DNA of 14,701 nt. Origin: Methanoregula sp. (GTDB lineage Archaea; Halobacteriota; Methanomicrobia; Methanomicrobiales; Methanospirillaceae). The notes beneath the pieces were generated by a model. The model was not told where the DNA came from. It searched no databases and was given only the letters and a program-made list of their open reading frames with translations. The stretch covers positions 1 through 14,701 of the forward strand of contig JAURZP010000087.1 in NCBI GenBank assembly GCA_030653335.1, read 5' to 3'. Numbering within the stretch: the first letter of the stretch is position 1; every line of letters begins with the position of its first letter. This document shows positions 1 to 6,385 of the stretch, piece after piece. The position numbers were made by a program, and so were the translations under genes.

Positions 1-198
1 CTTTTTGCTGACCGGGATATGACCGTAAAAGATGATCTTAAACATTTGAAATCCTGTATCGCCGACATCCCGCACCCGGACACATCGTTTGAAGCCGGTC
101 AGGCACTCGTCAGCGTGTATGGATGGGGAAGAACACGCAACGCAGCATTTTCTTTGCTGGATAAACATATTAGCACCGTTAAACAATACATACGGTGA
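1..198 (+). CDS. 3' end of an unrecognised protein upstream of tfe (partial)
   Basis: An open frame runs from base 1 to a TGA at 196-198 and gives 65 residues of a protein whose start lies outside the window. The tail is mixed charged and hydrophobic and ends in DKHISTVKQYIR. It has no membrane segment and no motif I can assign to a family. Its stop codon overlaps the ATG of tfe by one base (TGATG), so the two are very probably cotranscribed and translationally coupled. That linkage hints at a housekeeping role, but I do not infer a function. The frame is supported by its continuity and by codon use like the neighbours. Confidence 0.7.
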   Translation, partial: LFADRDMTVKDDLKHLKSCIADIPHPDTSFEAGQALVSVYGWGRTRNAAFSLLDKHISTVKQYIR

Positions 199-719
199 TG
201 GTTTCTGCAAAAGACGTGCTTTATGATCCGGCTATAAGGGCATATCTTCACCGTATGATCGGCGATGAAGGGCTCAACCTTATTGAACGGTACCCCGAAG
301 AAGGCGAGCACAGCGATGAAGACCTTGCCGCAAGTACGGGTATCAACTTAAATACCGTGCGGCACACGCTCTACACCCTGTATGAGAAAAGGCTGGCCGA
401 ATATCACCGTATCAAGAACAATGAGACCGGCTGGCTTACCTACCTCTGGCAGCTCCGGCCGGATCATATCTACGATGCGATACGCGAGGATATGGGACTC
501 GTGTTGGAAAAACTCTCACGGCGCGAGAAGTACGAAGAAGAGAACGACTTTTTCATCTGCAAGGACTGCCACATCATATTCACCTTTCCCCTTGCAATGA
601 ACAATGAATTCAAATGTCCTGCATGTTCAATGCCGATGGGGCATTTTGACAATGAGATGCTCTTAAAAGCGCTCAAGCATCGCATCGACTCCATCAAAGA
701 GTCGCTCGGCCATGCCTGA
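198..719 (+). CDS. tfe: Transcription factor E (TFE), archaeal TFIIE-alpha homologue
   Basis: TFE joins the archaeal RNA polymerase pre-initiation complex with TBP and TFB and helps open the promoter. The 173-residue product has the usual family length and order: an N-terminal winged helix (about residues 5-90, with the recognition-helix region around STGINLNTVRHTLYTL), a charged linker, and a zinc ribbon with C121-x2-C124 and C140-x2-C143. A short helical tail follows. I take the ATG at 198; a GTG at 195 would add only one residue. The gene overlaps the upstream frame by one base and the HD-domain gene downstream by eight, so expression is likely coupled across all three. Nothing appears missing or truncated. 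The identification rests on the domain pattern and is secure. Confidence 0.95.
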   Translation: MVSAKDVLYDPAIRAYLHRMIGDEGLNLIERYPEEGEHSDEDLAASTGINLNTVRHTLYTLYEKRLAEYHRIKNNETGWLTYLWQLRPDHIYDAIREDMGLVLEKLSRREKYEEENDFFICKDCHIIFTFPLAMNNEFKCPACSMPMGHFDNEMLLKALKHRIDSIKESLGHA

Positions 720-1212
720 TCTAACGATCGAAAAATTAAAAAAAATGCTGCGCGAAGCCGGATGCAGCACAAAAATCATAGATCACTGTCTGGCAGTTAC
801 GGATTGTGCGTGTGAGTACGCACAAGCCAACTCCTCTGTAGATTTTTCTCTGGTGCAGACCGGTGCGATGCTGCATGATATCGGGCGGGGAAGCACCCAC
901 TCGATCGCACACGCTCAGGTTGGGGCTGATCTCTTACGAGCCAGAGGTTTTTCTGAACAGATTGCCCGGATAGTTGAATGTCATACCGGTGCCGGGCTGA
1001 CTGCTGATGAATGTTCATTGTTGGGACTGGTTCCACGGGATTGTATCCCTACAACAACTGAAGAGAAGATCGTATGCCATGCGGACAACCTGCTTGCCGG
1101 TGCCAGACGGATGAGCATAGGGCATAGCATAAGTTCATCATTTCATTTGCCCCGCAGGGTGAGAAAGAGAATGTACCAGCTTGCAACAGAAGTCGAGCTG
1201 CTCTGCAAATAA
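712..1212 (+). CDS. HD-domain phosphohydrolase family protein (TIGR00295-like)
   Basis: This 166-residue protein has the metal-binding set of the HD superfamily: H25 (DHC), the H55-D56 doublet in MLHDIGRG, H91 (ECHTG) and D125 (CHADNL). These families hydrolyse phosphate esters, often of nucleotides, using a divalent metal pair. The length and the pattern match the archaeal single-domain family I know as TIGR00295, whose substrate is not established. The ATG at 712 lies inside tfe, an eight-base overlap, so translation is probably coupled to tfe. It is soluble, with no signal peptide. A role in nucleotide turnover linked to transcription is possible but is only inferred from position. Confidence 0.85.
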   Translation: MPDLTIEKLKKMLREAGCSTKIIDHCLAVTDCACEYAQANSSVDFSLVQTGAMLHDIGRGSTHSIAHAQVGADLLRARGFSEQIARIVECHTGAGLTADECSLLGLVPRDCIPTTTEEKIVCHADNLLAGARRMSIGHSISSSFHLPRRVRKRMYQLATEVELLCK

Positions 1213-1217
1213 AAATA

Positions 1218-1230
1218 TTAAAAAAAAATT
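1218..1230 (-). terminator. Poly-T terminator of the ACT-domain gene
   Basis: A run of nine A at 1220-1228 on the plus strand is T9 on the minus strand, about 15 bases past the stop of the ACT-domain gene. There is no strong hairpin; archaeal RNA polymerase commonly stops at such T runs. Confidence 0.55.
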
Positions 1231-1243
1231 AGTTCCCTGCCGG

Positions 1244-1744
1244 TTATATGATAACCTGTTTTACCTGCGGCAGTGCACGGATCTTTTCAATAACGCCGTT
1301 TGGCAAAGGATCTTCTATGATGATGACCAGTTTTGGCTCTTCAGAGAATTGCGGATCGGTAACAAATATCTGCCGTATGGAAAGGTTGTGATCGGATAGT
1401 ACGCGTACAGCAGATCCAACAATCCCGCGCTCATTGGCATTTTTGGGAAGCACGGTAATGACCGTAAACCCGAGCGATTCAGCAACCCTGCTTAAGTCAG
1501 GAGTTGCCCGCATATTCAGAAAGATATCCCTAAGATACGGGCGCTCGAGTATGCGATGTGCGGTGGAGTCCACAACCCGCCGATCTGAACCGATCGCTTT
1601 TGCAACAGCGGTTGCCGGCATCTCTATTCCATTGCAACTGATTCGCCCGTCCTCTGTCACCCCAAAACCATTTTCTAAAAGGAACCGCACCACCCGGCTC
1701 TGGGAAGGCGAATCTGCAAATTCAATGATGATTTCAGACCACAT
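1244..1744 (-). CDS. ACT-domain regulatory protein (regulator of amino acid metabolism type)
   Basis: The product of 166 residues has a helical N-terminal region (about 10-80, with a helix-turn-helix-like stretch around TAVAKAIGSDRRVVDSTAHR) and a C-terminal ACT domain (about 93-166, beginning TVITVLPKNANERGIVG). ACT domains bind amino acids and control enzymes or transcription; the arrangement resembles the archaeal family annotated as regulator of amino acid metabolism (COG2150). The ATG at 1744 is chosen because a minus-strand TATA-like box is centred near 1767, which puts transcription start at about 1741-1745 and makes the message leaderless. A GTG at 1750 and a TTG at 1753 would lie upstream of that start. 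The ligand is unknown. Confidence 0.85.
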   Translation of the reverse strand: MWSEIIIEFADSPSQSRVVRFLLENGFGVTEDGRISCNGIEMPATAVAKAIGSDRRVVDSTAHRILERPYLRDIFLNMRATPDLSRVAESLGFTVITVLPKNANERGIVGSAVRVLSDHNLSIRQIFVTDPQFSEEPKLVIIIEDPLPNGVIEKIRALPQVKQVII

Positions 1745-1761
1745 ACACACCAATAAGAAAA

Positions 1762-1776
1762 GCGCATATAAATATA
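1762..1776. promoter_or_regulatory. Shared, nearly symmetric TATA region between divergent starts
   Basis: The stretch GCATATAAATATAC can be read as a TATA box on both strands. On the minus strand it lies about 24 nt before the ATG of the ACT-domain gene. On the plus strand it follows a purine-rich BRE-like GAAAAGCG and lies about 30 nt before an ATG at 1801. Confidence 0.55.
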
Positions 1777-1800
1777 CATCTATGTTGTTTTCGGGCCATC

Positions 1801-1899
1801 ATGGTACGAGAAATCAGCGCTGGATCAAAAGTTCAGGCAATCATTTGTATCCGCACCGGTGTCAATCCATATCCCACTTCATTACCGCGTAACCGGTAG
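1801..1899 (+). CDS. Possible 32-residue small ORF, unrecognised
   Basis: An ATG opens a 32-codon frame starting MVREISAGSKVQAI and ending in TAG at 1897-1899. It is reported only because a plus-strand TATA box (about 1766-1773) with a BRE-like run is placed correctly for transcription to begin near 1796, just before the ATG. The opening residues faintly recall small basic KOW/YwbE-like proteins (REI-x-G-x-KV), but the rest does not match, so it could be a degraded start of such a gene. It may equally be the leader of the tRNA transcript. No function is assigned. Confidence 0.25.
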   Translation: MVREISAGSKVQAIICIRTGVNPYPTSLPRNR

Positions 1900-1953
1900 C
1901 ACATTAAACAGAACATTCTTTTAGATGGACAACCTCTTTGTTATGGCACAAAA

Positions 1954-2038
1954 GCGGGGGTAGCCAAGCCCGGTCAAAGGCGCCAGGTTGAGGGCCTGGT
2001 CTCGCAGGAGTTCTTGGGTTCGAATCCCATCCCCCGCA
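1954..2038 (+). tRNA. tRNA-Leu (anticodon GAG)
   Basis: The acceptor strands GCGGGGG (1954-1960) and CCCCCGC (2031-2037) pair fully, with A2038 as discriminator. The anticodon stem CCAGG/CCTGG (1983-1987, 1995-1999) encloses TTGAGGG, which puts GAG at positions 34-36. The T arm has the loop TTCGAAT. The extra arm is long (about 2000-2013), as in type II tRNA-Leu. CCA is not encoded and there is no intron in the anticodon loop. T-rich sequence (around 2046-2058) follows. It reads CUC and CUU leucine codons. Confidence 0.95.
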
Positions 2039-2128
2039 TCTCTCTATTTTATGACTTTTTGAAAAGATCGCTCACAAATCGAATCAAACACAGGTTTGAT
2101 AATCTCACACAAGAATAGTTATTGTACA

Positions 2129-2278
2129 ATGCCCGAGCTTATCAAACGGAAATGCAAAAATCCTGATGCTTATCTGGATGAGCAGGACCTAAAAGACATT
2201 GCCGAATCTCAAGAGGCTATCAGACAGGGACGGGTTTACACCTCTGAAGAAGCAAGGGTTATGCTCGGTCTTCGATGA
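2129..2278 (+). CDS. Small RelB-like antitoxin of a RelE-type toxin
   Basis: This 49-residue acidic/basic protein (MPELIKRKCKNPDAYLDEQD...) ends in EEARVMLGLR, the type of C-terminal tail found in short RelB-like antitoxins that wrap around a RelE toxin. Its stop overlaps the toxin start in ATGA (2275-2278), the classic arrangement of toxin-antitoxin pairs. I prefer the ATG at 2129; an in-frame TTG at 2096 would add 11 unlikely residues. It has no clear DNA-binding fold, so autoregulation may depend on the complex or may be absent. The identification leans on the partner gene; the family itself I do not recognise. Confidence 0.7.
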   Translation: MPELIKRKCKNPDAYLDEQDLKDIAESQEAIRQGRVYTSEEARVMLGLR

Positions 2279-2529
2279 AATATTCCCTCTTTTTGACTGA
2301 TCCGGCTATAAAGGATTTAGGCAAACTGCCAAAACCTACTGCACAGAGAATTTTTGATAAAGTCAAATCGATAGGAAATGATCCTTACCGTACTGCAGAA
2401 CGATGTGAGGGATATCCGTATTATCATCAGCGTATCGGAGCCTATCGCGCTATTCTTGAAATTGACGATTCCACATTATTGATCACAGTGCATAAAGTAG
2501 GTCCCAGAAAGAAAGTGTACGATCGGTGA
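2275..2529 (+). CDS. RelE/ParE-family toxin (mRNA interferase type)
   Basis: The 84-residue product has the length and layout of RelE/ParE toxins: an N-terminal strand followed by DPAIKDLGKLPKPTAQRI (helical hairpin), the GNDPYRTAERCEG turn, and the late strands IGAYRAILEIDDSTLLI and HKVGPRKKVYDR. The R-x-x-Y near the end matches the RelE pattern HR..VY. Such toxins cleave mRNA in the ribosome when free of antitoxin. The start overlaps the antitoxin stop by four bases. A 7-bp hairpin begins at its stop codon. The choice between RelE and ParE activity cannot be made by eye, though the archaeal RelE type is more likely. Confidence 0.82.
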   Translation: MKYSLFLTDPAIKDLGKLPKPTAQRIFDKVKSIGNDPYRTAERCEGYPYYHQRIGAYRAILEIDDSTLLITVHKVGPRKKVYDR

Positions 2530-2559
2530 TGGTTCCTCACCATCAAAAACGGCCTTTTT
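2527..2559 (+). terminator. Hairpin and T-run after the relE-like gene
   Basis: TGATGGT (2527-2533) pairs with ACCATCA (2539-2545) around a five-base loop, and a T5 run follows at about 2555-2559. The stem includes the stop codon of the toxin gene. Confidence 0.45.
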
Positions 2560-2808
2560 CCCACTTGGTGCATACATTCACCCATCAACCGGACGATCTA
2601 CCAACAGTACCGCGATCGCGAGGTCTGCCGCTATCCCAAATTATTCAAAAAAATCAAAAATTTATGAGCGGGACTTGACATGGATTTCCACTTTTTTCCC
2701 GGTTGTCCCTCGATACAAGCGTGAGAATTTCCCGGTTTCTTTTTACATTTCTCTTTCTCACACCATAAACAAAACACATATCATGAATCATCGATAACTG
2801 AACATGTC

Positions 2809-3915
2809 ATGAAATACTACACTCCGCTCCTGTTACCAGTACTCCTTGTAATCCTCATCCTGTCTGCCGGCTGTATGGATACTTCGCCTGACCCATCACC
2901 TCCTTCCGGCGGTTCGTCCACTGCCGTTACGGGTGCCGGTGGCATCCGTGTGGAGGCCAGCCCAATGGATGCCGTGCTTGCGTCTACGTACCTCCAGATG
3001 TCCAACCTCAATATGACAGTCATCGATTTCGAAATCACAAACCCCTCAGACAGCCCCAAGACGGTCACAGTGGAATCAGAGATCCCCGGCTATACCGAGA
3101 AGGCGTTCAGCACCGTCGTGGTCCCAGCCCGAGGGAAGATAACTGTCGGGCAGACTCCATCACTCCGCCCCAGCGCAATTCCCACAGAAATGACATCTGC
3201 CACACTACACTACAAGGTTGCCCTTGCTGATGGGACACGCATCGATGAGCAGACCAAACCACTCAAAATCTACGCAAAGGACACGATGGTCTGGAAGGTC
3301 TATGATGGCGCTGAATGGAATGAGATGACACCATTCATCGCCGCGTGGGTGACCCCGCATGCAGCAGAGATCGATCCACTCGTACGTAAGGCTGCCGAGT
3401 ACCATCCCGACAAATCAATGAACGGGTACCAGTGCGGGGCCAGCTGCACAAATCAAGAGTGGGCAGATGACACTAATGCACAGGTGAAGGCGATCTTTAT
3501 GGCGCTCAAGAACGATTACCAGCTCACCTATATCAACTCGCCCCTTGCCTACGGAAAGGAGATCGAAAACAGCCAGCGTGTCCGGCTGCCAAAAGATTCC
3601 CTGGCATCAAAATCTGCCAACTGTATCGATGGCACGGTCCTGTATGCATCGGCCATTGAATCCATTGGCATGAACCCACATGTTATCATACTGCCAACCC
3701 ACGCGTTCGTCTGCTATGATACAAAGGATGACTCCACCGGTTATCTCAACTGCCTCGAGACCACAGTGACCCGCTCGGCAACGTTCGAAGAAGCAGTCGA
3801 GGCCGGGAATCAGAAATACCAGGAAGAGATCAATAACGGGAATTTCAAGTCTGGCGATTCGCAGGATATTTCCATTGCCGATATGAGGAAGGTAGGCTTA
3901 CTCCCGATGCAGTGA
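2809..3915 (+). CDS. Lipoprotein with transglutaminase-like domain
   Basis: The N-terminus is a lipoprotein signal: hydrophobic residues 5-19 and the lipobox LSAGC with C22, followed by a Ser/Pro/Gly-rich linker. Residues about 45-155 look like a beta-sandwich domain. The C-terminal half (about 185-340) has the signature of the transglutaminase-like cysteine-hydrolase superfamily: C272 in SANCIDGT, H298 in PTHAFV and an acidic E317 in CLETT at the expected third place. Members of this superfamily act as proteases or cross-linking enzymes, often on cell-surface material; the substrate is unknown. Two more cysteines (C209, C213) could form a disulfide outside the cell. It stands alone, with a T9 terminator after it. 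The ATG at 2809 gives an exact signal peptide. Confidence 0.83.
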   Translation: MKYYTPLLLPVLLVILILSAGCMDTSPDPSPPSGGSSTAVTGAGGIRVEASPMDAVLASTYLQMSNLNMTVIDFEITNPSDSPKTVTVESEIPGYTEKAFSTVVVPARGKITVGQTPSLRPSAIPTEMTSATLHYKVALADGTRIDEQTKPLKIYAKDTMVWKVYDGAEWNEMTPFIAAWVTPHAAEIDPLVRKAAEYHPDKSMNGYQCGASCTNQEWADDTNAQVKAIFMALKNDYQLTYINSPLAYGKEIENSQRVRLPKDSLASKSANCIDGTVLYASAIESIGMNPHVIILPTHAFVCYDTKDDSTGYLNCLETTVTRSATFEEAVEAGNQKYQEEINNGNFKSGDSQDISIADMRKVGLLPMQ

Positions 3916-3968
3916 ACGGGTGCAAGTACAAAACCGGCGGGACTCTTACAATAGTCCCCTCCCAATTA

Positions 3969-3977
3969 TTTTTTTTT
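3969..3977 (+). terminator. Poly-T terminator of the transglutaminase-like gene
   Basis: Nine T in a row 54 bases after the stop codon, inside a T-rich block to 3983, with no strong stem. Confidence 0.55.
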
Positions 3978-4029
3978 ATTTCCTTCAGGATGTATTCTCG
4001 CACCATAATCATTTTCATATTCGTGTCTT

Positions 4030-4116
4030 TCATTGCAGACATTCACGAATCAACAGGACGATCAAAATAGCAGAAACACAAATGGCAAAGTCCGCGATGA
4101 ATGCAGGTGACCTCAA
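4030..4116 (-). CDS. Possible 28-residue single-span membrane peptide (TTG start) or gene remnant
   Basis: A minus-strand frame with a TTG at 4116 directly after an in-frame TAA gives a peptide with an uninterrupted hydrophobic stretch, IADFAICVSAILIVLLI, followed by R and E and a TGA at 4030-4032. The codons before the TAA in the same frame read ISKPKKKTRRLSDP, a basic stretch that would make sense as the cytoplasmic flank of a membrane helix. This may therefore be one small membrane protein broken by a stop codon, a peptide with a rare start, or chance. No homologue comes to mind. Confidence 0.25.
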   Translation of the reverse strand: MRSPAFIADFAICVSAILIVLLIRECLQ

Positions 4117-4157
4117 TTAGGGATCGCTCAATCTCCGTGTCTTTTTCTTCGGTTTGC

Positions 4158-4283
4158 TTATTTTCCTGCGGCCATTGTCTCACGGATGCAGTGATTGATA
4201 TTAATGAAGGCATCCATCAGTGTTTCGTGCATGATAAACCGGATATCCTGCGGCAACTCATTGATGAAAAGATAAAAAGACAT
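4158..4283 (-). CDS. Possible 41-residue small protein, unrecognised
   Basis: An ATG at 4283 opens a frame reading MSFYLFINELPQDIRFIMHE and ending ETMAAGK with TAA at 4158. A GTG at 4322 would extend it by 13 hydrophobic/aromatic residues. The codons (CCG, CAG, ATC, CGG, CTG, GCC) resemble those of the real genes here, with about 55% G or C at third positions by my hand count. The sequence looks like a short amphipathic helical protein. Only 41 bases lie between its stop and the membrane-peptide frame downstream. A frameshift near the run of A at 4160-4163 would join MAAGK to ISKPKKK of the next frame, so this may be a decayed single gene. There is no convincing promoter. Confidence 0.35.
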   Translation of the reverse strand: MSFYLFINELPQDIRFIMHETLMDAFININHCIRETMAAGK

Positions 4284-4424
4284 GAAGTGGAAGGATTTGA
4301 AAAATCCCAAAAGAAAATACACTCACTTTTTTTGCCAGTGCCAATCTCCGGTAAAAATGGTATTCACTAAATAGATGTTGGGCGATATAGAGAAAGTACC
4401 ATGAAATCCGCTGACAGTTCACAA

Positions 4425-4430
4425 AAGGAG
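4425..4430 (+). promoter_or_regulatory. Ribosome binding site of the S41 protease gene
   Basis: AAGGAG ends eight bases before the ATG at 4439. It fixes the start and is one of the few clear Shine-Dalgarno sites here, where many genes look leaderless. A TATA-like ACTAAATAG near 4367-4375 would give a leader of about 40 nt. Confidence 0.7.
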
Positions 4431-4438
4431 AATCCGGT

Positions 4439-6112
4439 ATGTCAACAATAAAAGTCCGATTACTTATCCTTACAGGACTTCTACTCCTCCTTGCTGCCAC
4501 TGTCTTTCCGGTGACCGCTGCTTTCTTAGATCCCGTCAGCTGCCCGGGCTGCGGGATGGTATGGAAAGATACCTGTGTTCCGTTCGAGCGGAACAACGAA
4601 ACTGCGTATAATGAGGAACTTGAGGCTTCCTATGTATCGATCGCAGCTAACCAGACACCGGTTGCGGATTTCAGCAGCCAATCGTGGAGTTCAGCGTTCC
4701 TTGCTTTGAATAACCTCATCAGAGAAAGGTATGCTTTTACGCAATGGAAATCCGTTGACTTTGATGCACTCTATGCAACCTATGCCCCGATGATTGTAAA
4801 TGCCGAGAAAAAGCAGGACAAGGCCGCGTATTACCGGGCTCTCAGAGGATACCTGTTTGCTATCCCGGACGGACACGTGGACGTTCTGCCTACCATTGGT
4901 GATTTCGGCGCAAAGTATGCTGATATCGGTGGGGGATACGGATTTGCGGTGAGCAGGCTAGATTCCGGGACCGTAATTGTGAGTTATGTGGCAAACGGAA
5001 GTGCTGCTGATAGCGCAGGGATCCGGCCCGGGGATAGAGTGACTGCATGGAATGGCAAGCCCGTTATGGATGCCATCAACGCTACTTCCTATATCTGGGC
5101 GGTGAAGAAACCCTCAACTGCCGAGGGAATTTTACTCCATAAACAAAGGCTCCTGACAAGGGCGCCGCTCGGGACGCAGGCAACCGTTACGATAACGAAA
5201 AGTGACGGCTTAAATCCCCGGACCATTAATCTTACGGCCTATAATGACGGGGCCGACACCCTGATAAAGACCACAACGTTCTTAGGAAAACAGATCAATG
5301 ATATCGGGGCTGCCAGTATCCTGACCGATATCAAGCCACAGATCAGCAATGATACGGTCACATACCGGACTCTGCCGGGCGGGTACGCATACATTGCAAT
5401 CTACGAAGAATCTTATAATGTGTACCAGCCGTTTAAGACCGCGATGCTGGACGCGATTATGAAAAAGGCGCCGGGCATGGTAATTGACCTCCGGTACAAC
5501 AGCGGCGGAGATGACAACATTGCGTCCTGCTTTGCCGGGTGGTTTGTGGAAAAGCCGGTCTTCTACGAATATGCCACAAAATTTGATCCGGGTTCTAAAA
5601 AGTTCACGATATTATCGGAAGCCTGGACGCAGCCACGGACAGACGGGTATCACGGGCCGGTGGCGGTGCTCGTGAGCCCGGACACGATCAGTTCCGGTGA
5701 AGGAGTCCCCATGGTATTTGCAAACTCCGGAACCGGTAAGATCATTTCCTGGTACGGCACTAACGGGGCATTTGGCATGAATGGCCTCCAGGCCGTTCTG
5801 CCGCTTGGCATGTATGTGGTCTTCCCAGACGGGGCATCGCTCGATAAGAACCGTATGATCCAGGTTGACAGCAATGCCTCTCTCACCGGAGGGGTATCAC
5901 CGCAGATCCGTGTGCCAATCAATGAGGATACGGTTGCCCGGTCCATGGCCGGAGAAGATGTCCAGATGACTTACGCGCTTGAGTGGCTGGCTGAACAGCA
6001 AAAACCGCAAACTCCGGTGACAACGGTTACACCCGCACAGAAATCTTCTCCGGGGATCGCGATCATCGTTCTGACGATCGGTCTTCTTGTCCTGATCGCG
6101 GGACGGAAGTAA
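4439..6112 (+). CDS. Secreted, membrane-anchored S41-family peptidase with PDZ domain
   Basis: The 557-residue product starts with a signal peptide (about 1-27) and a cysteine group (C35, C38, C46). A helical region (about 80-150) ends in the conserved PDGH (H146). A PDZ-like domain follows (about 165-255, with AADSAGIRPGDRV). The S41 core (about 310-500) contains GMVIDLRYNSGGD and the nucleophile motif TISSGEG (S418 by alignment to the S-x-S-E pattern). C-terminal processing proteases use a Ser-Lys pair, but the usual GK(T)FGKG lysine motif is replaced by YGTNGAFG, so the general base is unclear; H146 is a candidate. The C-terminus has a Thr-rich linker, SSPG, a hydrophobic helix (about 539-554) and RK, like PGF-CTERM surface anchors. 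It probably acts on extracellular proteins or peptides. Confidence 0.85.
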   Translation: MSTIKVRLLILTGLLLLLAATVFPVTAAFLDPVSCPGCGMVWKDTCVPFERNNETAYNEELEASYVSIAANQTPVADFSSQSWSSAFLALNNLIRERYAFTQWKSVDFDALYATYAPMIVNAEKKQDKAAYYRALRGYLFAIPDGHVDVLPTIGDFGAKYADIGGGYGFAVSRLDSGTVIVSYVANGSAADSAGIRPGDRVTAWNGKPVMDAINATSYIWAVKKPSTAEGILLHKQRLLTRAPLGTQATVTITKSDGLNPRTINLTAYNDGADTLIKTTTFLGKQINDIGAASILTDIKPQISNDTVTYRTLPGGYAYIAIYEESYNVYQPFKTAMLDAIMKKAPGMVIDLRYNSGGDDNIASCFAGWFVEKPVFYEYATKFDPGSKKFTILSEAWTQPRTDGYHGPVAVLVSPDTISSGEGVPMVFANSGTGKIISWYGTNGAFGMNGLQAVLPLGMYVVFPDGASLDKNRMIQVDSNASLTGGVSPQIRVPINEDTVARSMAGEDVQMTYALEWLAEQQKPQTPVTTVTPAQKSSPGIAIIVLTIGLLVLIAGRK

Positions 6113-6120
6113 TTTTTTTT
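6113..6120 (+). terminator. Poly-T terminator of the S41 protease gene
   Basis: T8 begins immediately after the TAA stop codon. There is no hairpin, as is common in archaea. Confidence 0.55.
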
Positions 6121-6300
6121 CCGCGTTCTCCGGACTATAGATAACAAAAAAATGAAAATAGGGAAGTGACACAATCACTTTTTTCAGATGATCCAAAAAA
6201 CCGTTAGTCAACCCTTCGGAACATTGATTGCCCGGTAAGGTATCTTCGGCATTCAGTGAATCAACTCGTCTGTTCCCGCCAGTTATTACGTTTGTCACAG

Positions 6301-6340
6301 GGTCACTTCAGCACGCTGACCTTAAAAGAGAAAAATATAT
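6301..6340 (+). promoter_or_regulatory. Promoter of the MFS gene with adjoining inverted repeat
   Basis: A TATA box AAAAATATAT (6331-6340) sits just after an AAAAGAG BRE-like run. An inverted repeat, GGTCA (6301-6305) and TGACC (6317-6321), abuts it on the upstream side and could bind a regulator. Transcription would start near 6361. Confidence 0.5.
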
Positions 6341-6385
6341 CCCTTTCGATGAGAGAAGGTGCTATACGACGTTTTCGAGTTTTTC

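Larger units (their letters stand above)
3916..4438. other. 523-bp intergenic region, possible minus-strand micro-ORFs
   Basis: No long gene fits here. It holds the terminator of the transglutaminase gene, two short minus-strand frames described separately (4030-4116 and 4158-4283), and the promoter and ribosome binding site of the protease gene. A competing plus-strand frame (about 4191-4370) covers the same bases as the 41-residue minus frame in the same codon phase, so only one of them, if either, can be real. Confidence 0.6.

Noticed and set aside
1954..2529. Possible integrated element at the 3' end of tRNA-Leu, given the toxin-antitoxin pair right after it
   Set aside because: No second copy of the tRNA 3' end and no integrase gene is visible in the window; toxin-antitoxin pairs alone are not enough.
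2611..2620. Palindrome CGCGATCGCG
   Set aside because: A single copy; GCGATCGC-type motifs are common by themselves and nothing around it suggests an operator.
3845..4042. Minus-strand frame starting MSAMKDTNMKM, overlapping the end of the transglutaminase gene
   Set aside because: Its last third is antisense to the real gene, and its middle crosses the terminator T-run; it has no promoter or family.
4191..4370. Plus-strand frame with DILRQLIDEKIKRHE
   Set aside because: It is the same-phase antisense of the 41-residue minus frame, lacks a good start, and has no binding site; kept only as a rival reading.
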